Of a DNA stretch of 48,208 nucleotides, positions 33,862-42,422 are shown in pieces. A program made the translations under genes and the position numbers. Positions within the stretch are counted from its first letter, which is position 1, and each line of letters begins with the position of its first letter. The notes beneath the pieces are model-generated. The model saw nothing but the letters and a program-made list of their open reading frames with translations, was not told the origin of the DNA and made no database searches. This stretch comes from Candidatus Binatia bacterium. GTDB taxonomy: Bacteria; Desulfobacterota; Binatia; UBA9968. The DNA lies in assembly GCA_036504975.1 (NCBI GenBank), contig DASXUF010000075.1:1-48208 (forward strand), in the 5' to 3' direction.

Positions 33862-34656
33862 TTATTGCACTTGCATCGCAGCTTGATAGTAAGCGTCGAA
33901 ATTGACCCACTGCCGCGCCTGGCCGCGCTTGAGATGGGTCCACATCTCCCGCTGCGCCTCCAAGGTCCCCGCCCTGGAGAGGACTATGTCCTCGCCGACC
34001 TTTCCATGATCGACATCCACGGCATGCGCGTAAAAAAACGTCAACGCCTCATGACTCACGCCGTATTTACCGTTCAAAACCTCGGCCCAGATCGGGAAGA
34101 CGAGCGCGTTGATCCTTTCTCCCAAGCGAAGATTGGTCGGGAGTCCGCCGATCGTGAGGCGCAAACCTCTGTAGCGCTCGTCGTTGATGATCAACTGCAT
34201 GAGAGCCGACGGCTCCGATTTCATGACTTCCTCTCGCGTCAAACCGAGCCCCTCGGCAAACCTGATGAAAAGCTCGGGATGAGCCGGATACTTTCCTCCA
34301 CAGAGATCCTCGCCCGCCTCTTCGATCAGCACCGTAAGCTGTTTTCGGATCTCTTCCAGTGTGCCGGCGTTGGCGACGATATTAGCGTCGTTTCTAAGCG
34401 TCTGCATCACCCCGTGATACTCCTGCTTGACCCAGGCATGCAACTGCTTGACCGACCACTCGCCGTTGAAGAGCTTCACGCAGAACGGATGGTTGATCTT
34501 GGTGTGATGGACCAGCACGACTTCCTTCACCCGATCGACGAACTCTCTCGGCGGCAGAAACTCCCTCGGCGGGTCGGGAAACTGCGGGTATTGCCACGGC
34601 GTCTTGATGGCCCGGTACATCTGTCTCACTCTTTCCCGCTCTTGCTCTATGTCCAT
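33862..34656 (-). CDS. PqqC/TenA-like (haem-oxygenase-fold) protein
   Basis: A 264-residue all-alpha protein of the PqqC/TenA/haem-oxygenase-like class: HHTKINHPFCVKLFNGEWSV, QEYHGVMQTLRNDANIVANA, GGKYPAHPELFIRFAEGLGL and FYAHAVDVDHGKVGEDIVLS. The D-x-D/E-H-G element resembles PqqC's D-V-E-H-G. No pqqA, D or E genes occur here, so PQQ synthesis is unlikely. Relatives include cofactorless oxidases and diiron oxidases. A close paralogue lies at 45086-45892. First gene after the permease, across a family A repeat; ATG 34656. Confidence 0.78.
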   Translation of the reverse strand: MDIEQERERVRQMYRAIKTPWQYPQFPDPPREFLPPREFVDRVKEVVLVHHTKINHPFCVKLFNGEWSVKQLHAWVKQEYHGVMQTLRNDANIVANAGTLEEIRKQLTVLIEEAGEDLCGGKYPAHPELFIRFAEGLGLTREEVMKSEPSALMQLIINDERYRGLRLTIGGLPTNLRLGERINALVFPIWAEVLNGKYGVSHEALTFFYAHAVDVDHGKVGEDIVLSRAGTLEAQREMWTHLKRGQARQWVNFDAYYQAAMQVQ

Positions 34657-34716
34657 GGCTCCTCTCCCTTATCTAGATCTTTCCGCTTCAACATTGAACA
34701 GCCCAAAGAAATCCAG

Positions 34717-34764
34717 AAATCCCCCTTTTATCCCCCTTTGACAAAGGGGGAAAGAGGGGGATTT
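34717..34764. repeat. Family A full palindrome between permease and PqqC-like gene
   Basis: AAATCCCCCTTTTATCCCCC then TTTGACAAAGGGGGAAAGAG...GGGGATTTT. It abuts the permease stop codon (34764-34766), so it could end or process the upstream transcript. Confidence 0.8.
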
Positions 34765-36491
34765 TACGATTTTATCGCGGCCTTTGTTTCCAGCATCCGA
34801 GCGACGATGGAAGTCAGCGCGACAATAAGGACGACGATCACTCCTATCACGGTTGCCTTTTCGATTGCGCCCGTCCCCATGGCCCATTCCAACATGAGCA
34901 ATGAGAGCGTTCTCGAATCCGCCGTTCCCAGAAGCACGACGGTGCTGATATCCCTCGCGGCGGAATTAAAAACCAGCAGCCCGGCTACCATCAGCATGGG
35001 CGATAGCAGAGGGAGGAGAATGCGCCGGTAAGTTTGCATCCACGACGCGCCGCAAGCGCTCGACGCCTCCTCCAGCTCATTTCCTAGTTGAATCATGACG
35101 CTCTTGGTCAACTGAACCCCGACCGGCATGCTCTTGATCACGATCGCAAGAATCATCAAGTAAGCGGTTCCATAAAGTGCGTTCAACCCGGGCGTGTTGA
35201 GAAAGGTCCACAAAAGACCGACGCCGAGCAGGATCCCGGGCACCGCCCATGGAAGCCAGGAAACAAAGTCAAGGATAGCTTTACCTGAAAATCGGCTTTT
35301 GACAATAAAGTATGCGATCAGCGGATAGATAATCACGCCGCCGAGCGCGGCCCCGAAGGCCACCCTCAACGTATTCACGACCGAGCGAAAAAAAATCGGG
35401 TCGCGGAGAACTTCACGCCAGTGCTCAAGTGTCCAGGGCTCTGGAATATTCAAAAAGCCAAAAACGCTCATGAAGGTCCCCATGAGCAGGAACCCCAGAG
35501 GAACCACGGTGATCGTCAACACTACCAGCAAAACCAGGACGAACACCGGATATCTCCAACGTCCCAGGGAGGTCGGCCGGCTGGAGAAACGGCCCGTGAC
35601 CGTGGCATACATTCGCCGGGCAATAAGAATTCTCTGGCACAAGACCAGCAAGAGCAGGAAGACGAGAAAAAAAGTGCTCAACGCCGCAGCCGGTCCAAGA
35701 CCGGACGCGGGATCGAGCGCGATCATATCGTGGATCTTGGTCGAATAGACGTCGATGCCCACCGGAACGCCCAGAATCAGCTCGATCTCGAAGGTCTCCA
35801 AGGAACGAATCAACCCCAGGGTCGTGGTCGCCATGATGCTCGGCAGCATCACCGGCAAGATAATCCGCCACAGAGTCGTCATGGTATCCGCGCCCGACAC
35901 CCGCGAGGCCTCCTCGAAGGCGGCGTCCAGGTTGCGGAAGGCGGGCGTTAAGAACATCACTTTAACGCCCAGCGAGCCCGCGGTCAGATGAGCCCAGACG
36001 ATCCCCCAGAACGAGTAGATGTTGAATAACGGACCGTCCACGAGGGAAAGACTTTTGAGCCAGGTGTTGACGAGTCCCGTCTTGGGATCGAGCGCCAAAA
36101 TCCATCCGAGCGTCACCGGAAGCGCGGGGATGAAGAAGGAAAACCAGAACATGAATTCCAGCCACCGCTTCATGGGCACATCGGTTCGCGCCAGGAGCCA
36201 GGCGAGAAAAACCCCCGCGACCAGCGCGATGAGTTGCCTGACGATCGCGAGCGAGAAACTATTGTAGACCGCGGCCAGGATACCGGGACTGGAAAAAGCG
36301 ACGCGCCAGCCTTGGAGACCATAAACCGCGGGCTCCCATGGCTTGGATACGAGAAAACTGTTTAACAGGGTCCAGATGAGAGGCGTCAGAACCAGGAGAC
36401 AGACGAAGCCCAAAAGAAATGTTAGGAGCAAGGCTTGGATGTTTAAGCGCCACTGGGAAGCGGCCGCTTCGAAGAACACGCTCTTTTCCAC
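34764..36491 (-). CDS. ABC transporter permease, fused two-domain Fe3+-type (FbpB/HitB-like)
   Basis: A 575-residue integral membrane protein made of two BPD_transp_1 domains. Each half has about six hydrophobic segments, for example LLTFLLGFVCLLVLTPLIWT and YPVFVLVLLVVLTITVVPLG. The EAA-type loops lie in EEASRVSGADTMTTLWRIIL and EEASSACGASWMQTYRRILL. It starts at GTG 36491, 21 bases after the SBP stop, so the SBP at 36513 is its natural partner. The ATPase subunit is missing from the window. Confidence 0.92.
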   Translation of the reverse strand: MEKSVFFEAAASQWRLNIQALLLTFLLGFVCLLVLTPLIWTLLNSFLVSKPWEPAVYGLQGWRVAFSSPGILAAVYNSFSLAIVRQLIALVAGVFLAWLLARTDVPMKRWLEFMFWFSFFIPALPVTLGWILALDPKTGLVNTWLKSLSLVDGPLFNIYSFWGIVWAHLTAGSLGVKVMFLTPAFRNLDAAFEEASRVSGADTMTTLWRIILPVMLPSIMATTTLGLIRSLETFEIELILGVPVGIDVYSTKIHDMIALDPASGLGPAAALSTFFLVFLLLLVLCQRILIARRMYATVTGRFSSRPTSLGRWRYPVFVLVLLVVLTITVVPLGFLLMGTFMSVFGFLNIPEPWTLEHWREVLRDPIFFRSVVNTLRVAFGAALGGVIIYPLIAYFIVKSRFSGKAILDFVSWLPWAVPGILLGVGLLWTFLNTPGLNALYGTAYLMILAIVIKSMPVGVQLTKSVMIQLGNELEEASSACGASWMQTYRRILLPLLSPMLMVAGLLVFNSAARDISTVVLLGTADSRTLSLLMLEWAMGTGAIEKATVIGVIVVLIVALTSIVARMLETKAAIKS

Positions 36492-36512
36492 GATAAGTCA
36501 GCGCATGGAATG

Positions 36513-37652
36513 TTATTGCTTGATCAATTTGTTTAAAAACTTGACGATTTCCTCGCGCTTCTCTACCCAGTCTTCTTTGTAGTTCAACTGGTAACTGGAC
36601 ATCTTTTCTATCTTGGGGATCAAGCCCGGATCCAGATGGTCGTGGGATACGTCCGTTCGCCGGCTCCAAAATCCCGTCACTTTGCTCCATGCGGCTAGCG
36701 TTTCCTTGGTGAGCAGCCAGTTGATGAAGACCTTGGCCGCATTCGGGCGCGGGGCGCGGTTCACGAGACTCACGCTGGCGATCGCGGCCGTCACATAGTT
36801 GGCCTCCTTGATATCGTCGGCGGTGAACTGCGCGAGCGGCAATCCTTTGCTCAGAAGGTCCTGCATGACTGAATTGTTGTGTCCGATGCCGATCACATAG
36901 TCCCCGCGCGCCAACCATTCCAACTGTTGCCGGTAGTTCCCTGTCAATTTCACGTCCTGCTCGGTCAGATAGCGGCGGATGAATTCCTTCCCCTTATCGC
37001 CCCAGCCGTACCAAAACGTCACGGCCGCCAGGCCGGAACCCGGACGCCGCGGGTCGTGCAGGACGGTCTTTCCTTTCCATCTCGGCTCGAGCAGGTCCCA
37101 GTAGGAATCGATGTCTTTTTTGCTCACGAGTTTTGAATTAAATGCGAATGGAGGCTTCACGTAGCCGCCGAAGACGAGGACGTGGTTGCCGGCTTTGTCG
37201 GCGAAGTCGATCTGCCCGCCGAACCACTTGCTCGGATCGGTGACTTCAGGAAGCATCAGCGCGGGGCGAATCGGGTCGAGCACGCCTGCGGGCAGCAAGT
37301 ATTCGATCGGCGTCGTGGTGCCGCCGGTAAGCACATCCCATTCGAATCTCCCCGCCTTTCTCTCTGTGAGCATCCGGGGCGCAATGCTCCCCTCGCCGCC
37401 GGAGACCGTGAGATCCACTCTGATTTCCGGGAACTGCTTTTGAAATCCCTCGGTGTAGAGGCGCCGGGTCTCGGCTCCCGCGCCGCCGGACTCTGCCACC
37501 ACCACACGCCTTTCCTTTTTGGCCGCGGCGACGACTTTATCCCATTCCGCCTTCCAGTTTGTCTTGGGCGCCTCCGCGGCCGAAACCAGGCCGGCTACGG
37601 CGATGACGGCGACGACCGACGCAAATAGAAGGCGCAGTGAATGTTCAAACAT
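36513..37652 (-). CDS. ABC transporter substrate-binding protein, Fe3+-type, paired with permease
   Basis: A 379-residue SBP: signal peptide LLFASVVAVIAVAGLVSAAE, TNWKAEWDKVVAAAKKERRV, DSYWDLLEPRWKGKTVLHDP and FINWLLTKETL. It is the only SBP of this group next to a permease (21 bases). Ligand unknown; the neighbouring UbiD, cupin and Rieske genes argue for an organic acid rather than iron (inference). Confidence 0.9.
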   Translation of the reverse strand: MFEHSLRLLFASVVAVIAVAGLVSAAEAPKTNWKAEWDKVVAAAKKERRVVVAESGGAGAETRRLYTEGFQKQFPEIRVDLTVSGGEGSIAPRMLTERKAGRFEWDVLTGGTTTPIEYLLPAGVLDPIRPALMLPEVTDPSKWFGGQIDFADKAGNHVLVFGGYVKPPFAFNSKLVSKKDIDSYWDLLEPRWKGKTVLHDPRRPGSGLAAVTFWYGWGDKGKEFIRRYLTEQDVKLTGNYRQQLEWLARGDYVIGIGHNNSVMQDLLSKGLPLAQFTADDIKEANYVTAAIASVSLVNRAPRPNAAKVFINWLLTKETLAAWSKVTGFWSRRTDVSHDHLDPGLIPKIEKMSSYQLNYKEDWVEKREEIVKFLNKLIKQ

Positions 37653-37726
37653 TTTTTCTCCGTGTGCTCGTCAGAACATCATAAGTCAAGTTACGTTCCA
37701 GTTCTCTCAATCTTCTCCTTCACCCA

Positions 37727-37866
37727 AAATCCCCCTTAATCCCCCTTTTTCAAAGGGGGAGCAGGAAGGAGAAATTTCACGCACGACGTTAGAAAAAACT
37801 CCAGTCTTCAGTTCCTCCTCTCAACCGATTCCCCTCTTTGGAAAATAGGGGCAAGGGGAGATTTCC
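37727..37866. repeat. Family A repeat: two hairpins around about 70 bases
   Basis: Element 1 (AAATCCCCCTTAATCCCCCT then TTTTCAAAGGGGGA) and element 2 (GATTCCCCTCTTTGGAAAAT then AGGGGCAAGGGGAGATTT) face each other, like 23219-23337. They fill the gap between the UbiD stop and the SBP start. Confidence 0.75.
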
Positions 37867-37867
37867 T

Positions 37868-39304
37868 TCATTTGTCCAACGCGAGAATGTGACCCCATCT
37901 CTCACGCACCTTGAGTTCTGCCTCTTTGTCCAGCGAGATCACGGGGGCGAATCGTTCGCGCCATTCGTAGGGTCTGGTGCCGTCGATGAGCAGCCTCGAA
38001 GTCATCGTCGGTTGCCCCGGAGCGACCGCCGGGTCGAGATAGTTGCTCGGGCAGCGGCGCAGGATTTCGACATCGCGCGCCGGATCGATCCTCGTGCACA
38101 CCGCCCACATCACTTCCTCCAGATCGGTGATGTCAACGTCGTCGTCGACCACGATGACGATCTTGCTCAGAATGCCGGTGTAAGTGTTGGACGCCGCGAC
38201 CAGAGCTTGTTTGGCGTGGCCGGGATAGCGCTGCTGGATGGCGACGACGATGAGCATCCGCGCGGCGCCGACCTCGTGGCACCAGACGCCTTCGACAGCC
38301 GGAATCCCGGCGCCTTTGAGCTCCTCTTCGAGCGCTCCGGAAAGAAGGATCGATTGGATGAATGTGCTTTCGTTGGGCGGGCGGGTGGGTGGCGATCCCA
38401 ACAGAATCGGCCGGGAACTGTAATAGGTCCCCTTCACGTGGACGAGCGCTTCCTCGCGCTGCCCCGATGCATAGTAACCGGTAAACTCGCCGAAAGGACC
38501 TTCGGTCCGGCGCTCGGTAAAATCGAATTCACCCTCCAAGACGACTTCGGCCTCGGCAGGAATCGGGAGACCGGTCACTTCCCCCTCTATTACCGGGATT
38601 GCTTCTCCACGGATGGCGCCGGCGTACTCGTATTCGCTTTTATTTTGCGGAACGCCTAAGGAACCCGCGCAGAGCAGAAAAAGAGGATCGGCTCCGAGCA
38701 CGATTGCAACCGGACAGGATTCACCGCGCCGGGCGTATTTCTCACGGATCATGGCGCCGTGGTGCGTTGCGCCGATGAAGCAGGTCACCTCTTTCCTGCC
38801 CTGGAGCTGAATCCTGTAAGTACCTAAATTGATCCAGCCCGAGTCCGGATCTTTCAAAATAACGACGCAGCCGGTGCCGAGATAGCGTCCGCCGTCCAGC
38901 TCATGCCACCGGGGAGCGGGAAAGATACCGAGGTCCACTTCGCCGCCGACGAGTCGATTTTCCAAAACTGGGCCATCTGTAACCCGCCGCGGCGCGACCA
39001 ACTTTAACTCGTTCCACTTGGCTTTCCATTGCGCGCAGAGCTCCCGATGGCCGGAAGCCTCGCCAAGGCGCAAGGTAAGGGCAAGCCTTCGAGTCGATCC
39101 TAAAGTATTTACCAGCACGCGGTGGCCGGCTTCGTAGTCGGGGATGCGGTCGAAGAGAAAGGCGGGCCCTTGATGTTGTCTCCGCGCGAGCTGGGCCAAT
39201 ACGCCCATCTCGCGGTCCCAATGGATTCCGCCGACTTCGACGACGCCGCCCGTCTTGCGGCAGGACTCCACCCATTCCTTTAGCGTGCCGTATTGATCAG
39301 TCAT
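37868..39304 (-). CDS. UbiD-family decarboxylase, paralogue
   Basis: A 478-residue prenyl-FMN-type (de)carboxylase: GTLKEWVESCRKTGGVVEVG start, YLGTGCVVILKDPDSGWINL, CFIGATHHGAMIREKYARRG, GLPIPAEAEVVLEGEFDFTE and the active-site segment TEGPFGEFTGYYASGQRE. It is only moderately similar to the UbiD at 25216, suggesting a different substrate. Lies between a bicupin and the SBP/permease pair on the same strand. Confidence 0.92.
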   Translation of the reverse strand: MTDQYGTLKEWVESCRKTGGVVEVGGIHWDREMGVLAQLARRQHQGPAFLFDRIPDYEAGHRVLVNTLGSTRRLALTLRLGEASGHRELCAQWKAKWNELKLVAPRRVTDGPVLENRLVGGEVDLGIFPAPRWHELDGGRYLGTGCVVILKDPDSGWINLGTYRIQLQGRKEVTCFIGATHHGAMIREKYARRGESCPVAIVLGADPLFLLCAGSLGVPQNKSEYEYAGAIRGEAIPVIEGEVTGLPIPAEAEVVLEGEFDFTERRTEGPFGEFTGYYASGQREEALVHVKGTYYSSRPILLGSPPTRPPNESTFIQSILLSGALEEELKGAGIPAVEGVWCHEVGAARMLIVVAIQQRYPGHAKQALVAASNTYTGILSKIVIVVDDDVDITDLEEVMWAVCTRIDPARDVEILRRCPSNYLDPAVAPGQPTMTSRLLIDGTRPYEWRERFAPVISLDKEAELKVRERWGHILALDK

Positions 39305-39526
39305 ACCGCTGCAGATTTGAAGCGCAAGCGCGGCTCAGGAGCTCACTCGACGGCCGCGCTTCGTATTCCGGCGCCACTTCGCAAGATTGATGCTCCGGCT
39401 TTGTCGGGCTGCGCACGTTTCGTTCCATAAATGGTTCGTTGCCGTATACCCAAAACAATCGACGACTGTCAAGGTAAGTCCGCTGTCAGCAGCATAGGGT
39501 CGATGAAGTACAGCCGTCAAAACTTT

Positions 39527-40609
39527 TTAATCCTGCAAGTCCTCGCGTATTTTAAAAGGAACCTGAACCGCTAGAGGGGTCCTGCGCCCCTGCGTCACGG
39601 CAAAAAAGCGCAAAGGCTCGTCCGTGGACGGGTTCTGGCTGCCGTGCCACGTGTTGGCGGGGATAAAGACGAGATCTCCCGCCTCGACGTCGTATTCCTT
39701 GCCGCCGATAATCTCCCGGCCCCGCCCCTTGACGTAAAGCTTCAACGCCTCGCTGTGGCTGTGGTAGGCGCCTTCGCTTTTTCCCGGATCGATCTCGACG
39801 AAGAAGGATTGAAAATTGTGGACGTTGAAGCCCATCTCGGGAGATACCACCTTGGCGTTGCGCCGGCCGGAGCGCTCTTTCATGCCGGTCGAGCGCCCGG
39901 AGGGCTCCCAGTTTAGCTCCGCGGCCTTGACGTGGTGGCGGTCCAGCTTGCGCCGCCGCTCCATCTCTTCCTCCAGCCGGCCCAATTGCTTGAGGAGAGC
40001 GCGCCGCGCCGAGATCATTTCCCAGGCATCCATCCGCTCATAGTTCCCTCGTACCGGCTTGGCAATGGCAGTCTTCTTGAACTCATCGCTTTCCAAGTCC
40101 TTGCGCGAGCGGAATATCACCGAGCGCATGAGCGGAACGCCGATGTCGGTATAGGCCACGGCGTAAAAGCGAAAGGCCTCGTCGTACGGGTTCTGGGTGC
40201 CGTGCCAGACATCGGCCGGGACAAACATGGCGTCACCGGCTTCTACCTCATACACTTTGTCTCCGATAATCTCCCTGCCGCGGCCCTTCAAGTAAAATTT
40301 TACCGCTTCGCCATGGGAATGATACGCTCCCTCCTGCCCGCCCGGCGGGATCTCGACGACAAAGGCGTGAAAGTTATAAATGTTGAACCCAAGCTCCGGC
40401 GCGACGAGATAAGCCACCTGATGCGTCTTCTTGAAGTCGAGACCGATCGTTTCTCCCGATGTTTTCCACACCCAATCTTTGGCTTTGATGACGTGGCGGT
40501 CTTCGGCGCGCCTGCCGGCGAGCGCCTCCTGAAGTCTTTTGAACTCATGGTTGACGGCGTTGTACATTCCCGCCAGCCTCGACGGCGCCAGATTTTCGTA
40601 TTCGCTCAT
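39527..40609 (-). CDS. Duplicated-cupin protein with internal repeat
   Basis: A 360-residue protein made of two near-identical cupin halves. Half 1: FNIYNFHAFVVEIPPGGQEG, AYHSHGEAVKFYLKGRGREI, FVPADVWHGTQNP. Half 2: FNVHNFQSFFVEIDPGKSEG, AYHSHSEALKLYVKGRGREI, FIPANTWHGSQNP. A charged helix (EEEMERRRKLDRHHVKAAEL) links them. Both halves keep H-x-H...E...H metal ligands. It differs from the bicupins at 28133 and 32706. ATG 40609 follows AGGAGGG; the longer frame upstream reads into a repeat. Role unknown, perhaps a ring-cleaving or sugar-acid enzyme. Confidence 0.82.
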   Translation of the reverse strand: MSEYENLAPSRLAGMYNAVNHEFKRLQEALAGRRAEDRHVIKAKDWVWKTSGETIGLDFKKTHQVAYLVAPELGFNIYNFHAFVVEIPPGGQEGAYHSHGEAVKFYLKGRGREIIGDKVYEVEAGDAMFVPADVWHGTQNPYDEAFRFYAVAYTDIGVPLMRSVIFRSRKDLESDEFKKTAIAKPVRGNYERMDAWEMISARRALLKQLGRLEEEMERRRKLDRHHVKAAELNWEPSGRSTGMKERSGRRNAKVVSPEMGFNVHNFQSFFVEIDPGKSEGAYHSHSEALKLYVKGRGREIIGGKEYDVEAGDLVFIPANTWHGSQNPSTDEPLRFFAVTQGRRTPLAVQVPFKIREDLQD

Positions 40610-40640
40610 TGCTTCGCCCTCCTCTTTTGTTTCGGTATTG

Positions 40641-40768
40641 AGGCTGCTGAAAAACGTACGTTCACCCTTCGACAAGTCTCAGGGCGAACGGAGGAGTTTT
40701 TGATATCGCAAACAAATTTCCGTTCGTGCTGAGCCCGTCGAAGCACGAGAATAGTTTTTTAACAGCCT
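40641..40768. repeat. Family C double hairpin with outer arms
   Basis: Outer arms AGGCTGCTGAAAAAC (40641-40655) and GTTTTTTAACAGCCT (40754-40768) enclose hairpin 1 (CGTTCACCCTTCGACAAG...GGGCGAACG) and hairpin 2 (TTCGTGCTGAGCCCGTCGAA...). Same layout as 11184-11272. Confidence 0.8.
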
Positions 40769-40838
40769 CCCGCACGCGAATCTACATCCATTTTAAACCT
40801 TAAGCAAAGGGACTTTACGCGCAACACTCGCAGTGACT

Positions 40839-40951
40839 CGCGCAAAGGCGCAAAGGGCGCCAAGGTTTCTCAAATCCCCCTCTTTCCCCCTTTGTCAAAG
40901 GGGGATGAAGGGGGATTTCTCGATTCTTTGCGTTCTTGGCGTCTTGGCGCG
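40839..40951. repeat. Composite repeat: family A palindrome nested in family E arms
   Basis: Outer arms of family E (CGCGCAAAGGCGCAAAGGGC at 40839 onward; TTCTTTGCGTTCTTGGCGTC to 40951) flank a complete family A palindrome at 40872-40918 (AAATCCCCCTCTTTCCCCCT ... AAAGGGGGATGAAGGGGGAT). One element sits at the centre of another. Confidence 0.8.
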
Positions 40952-41055
40952 GTACCGTGTAGCCTCGATTGGGCGGCCGCTTCGAATACGCAGCTTGACC
41001 GCCGCGCAGACGGAGTGTTAAAAACATAAAAGTCCACTCAAAGGTCGAGCCGGCT

Positions 41056-42219
41056 GTGGAAGGTCAAACGGAGATCGCTGAGCCAAGCAGGAACGAAGCA
41101 GACGACTTGCCGTTGCTTGGCTTTCGCAACTACTGGTATCCGGCCATCGGCTCGCGGCAGGTAGACAAAGCGCCCGTCGCAGTCCGCGTGCTCGGCGACG
41201 AGATTGTCCTCTTTCGCGCCGAAGCAAAGGTGAGCGCGCTCGCCGATCGGTGCCCTCATCGGGGAACCAAGCTATCGCGCGGGCGTATTATCTTCCCCGG
41301 AACATTGAGCTGCGGTTACCACGGCTGGACCTTCAATGCGCAGGGCGAGTGCGTCGGCGCCATCGTCGAAGGCCCCGAAGCGCTCGGCCCAAAGAAGGTC
41401 TGCGCTCGCGTCTATCCGACCGAGGAGCGCTTCAACCTTATCTGGATCTACATGGGCGAAGGCGATCCGCCGCCTCTGGAAGAAGACTTGCCGCCCGAGC
41501 TGAAAGAACCGGATCTCTTCACGTTCTTTGCCTTCACGGAATGGAAATGCAACTGGCGTTACGTGGAGGATAACTATCCCGATATGCTCCACGCTTTTTA
41601 CGTTCACCGCACATCCCTTGAGGTGCTTTTCAACAAGCTCCCCGTGTGGGGCAAGATGAAGATGGAGCTATTGCCGGACAAAAAGGGAATATACGTCCAG
41701 GGAGTGGGCGGCAGCATGCAAGCAAACTATCCCGGTCTCGGCACATTTCCGCGCCGCCTCTGGTGGCGGGTTCTCGCGCGCAGAAGCGAATCGCGAACCG
41801 CCGGCGCGGACATCCGCATGCCCGGTTACATCGTCCTGAATTTGCGAGACCCTTATTTCGGCGTCCGGATGGCCAATCTCGGCTGGCCGGTTCCGGTGGA
41901 CGAAAATTCCACGCGCCATCTCAACTTCATCGTCACCTACCCCAAGAACATCATCCACAAGTCGCTGCTTACGGCTTGGTACCATGCCTACTTCTGGCCG
42001 ATGCACCGCCGTTTCCTTTTCCAGGACAGACGCCTGCTCGAGGTCCAGGATCGCAGCCGAGAGACGCTTTCAGCCAGCGACGTGGGCGTCATCAACTGGC
42101 GCCGTCTCGCCCCGAAGATTGCGCGCCAGGCCCGTTCATTGGCCAGCCCCGCCGTCAACGGCGCGGAAGAAAAATCTTCAGACCAAGGTACTGCGCTGGG
42201 AGGGAGCGAACGGCTTTAG
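41056..42219 (+). CDS. Rieske oxygenase alpha subunit (PaO/vanillate O-demethylase-like)
   Basis: A 387-residue oxygenase: LLGFRNYWYPAIGSRQVDKA start, Rieske ligands CPHRGTKLSRGRI...C and CGYHGWTF, mononuclear iron motif YPDMLHAFYVH. The C-terminus is rich in basic and Ser/Ala residues (RQARSLASPAVNGAEEK). It is less similar to the other two Rieske genes in the window and lacks an adjacent reductase. GTG 41056 is the start used; no strong ribosome site is visible. Confidence 0.88.
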   Translation: MEGQTEIAEPSRNEADDLPLLGFRNYWYPAIGSRQVDKAPVAVRVLGDEIVLFRAEAKVSALADRCPHRGTKLSRGRIIFPGTLSCGYHGWTFNAQGECVGAIVEGPEALGPKKVCARVYPTEERFNLIWIYMGEGDPPPLEEDLPPELKEPDLFTFFAFTEWKCNWRYVEDNYPDMLHAFYVHRTSLEVLFNKLPVWGKMKMELLPDKKGIYVQGVGGSMQANYPGLGTFPRRLWWRVLARRSESRTAGADIRMPGYIVLNLRDPYFGVRMANLGWPVPVDENSTRHLNFIVTYPKNIIHKSLLTAWYHAYFWPMHRRFLFQDRRLLEVQDRSRETLSASDVGVINWRRLAPKIARQARSLASPAVNGAEEKSSDQGTALGGSERL

Positions 42220-42320
42220 CGTCTTCCTCAACCGCGGCATAGCCGGAACCAAGGCAGAAAGGCTGATCTCACCACGAAGGACCTAGCGCGGCTACGCCGC
42301 AACCAAAGTAGAAATAGACA

Positions 42321-42410
42321 TTTCACCGCGAAGGTCACGAAGAGCACGAAGTTCAAGAGTTATAAAATTTACGAATCCTTCGTGGCCTTCATGATCTTCG
42401 TGATGAGAAA
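42321..42410. repeat. Family F inverted arms
   Basis: TTTCACCGCGAAGGTCACGA then AGAGCACGAAG pairs approximately with CTTCGTGGCCTTCATGATCT then TCGTGATGAGAAA, around about 27 AT-rich bases. It lies directly before the epimerase gene. Confidence 0.7.
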
Positions 42411-42422
42411 GTGTTATAGAAC

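Larger units (their letters stand above)
40610..41055. other. 446-base intergenic region filled with nested repeats
   Basis: Divergent spacer between the duplicated-cupin gene and a Rieske gene. It contains a family C element (40641-40768) and a composite element (40839-40951). The promoters of both flanking genes must lie within or between these repeats; I see no convincing sigma70 boxes. Confidence 0.7.

Noticed and set aside
33862-34656. pqqC of a PQQ operon
   Set aside because: No pqqA, pqqB, pqqD or pqqE nearby and the family similarity is only at the fold level.
40839-40951. CRISPR-like array
   Set aside because: Repeated units here are palindromes nested in each other, without regular spacers or cas genes. 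No CRISPR array was seen anywhere in the window.
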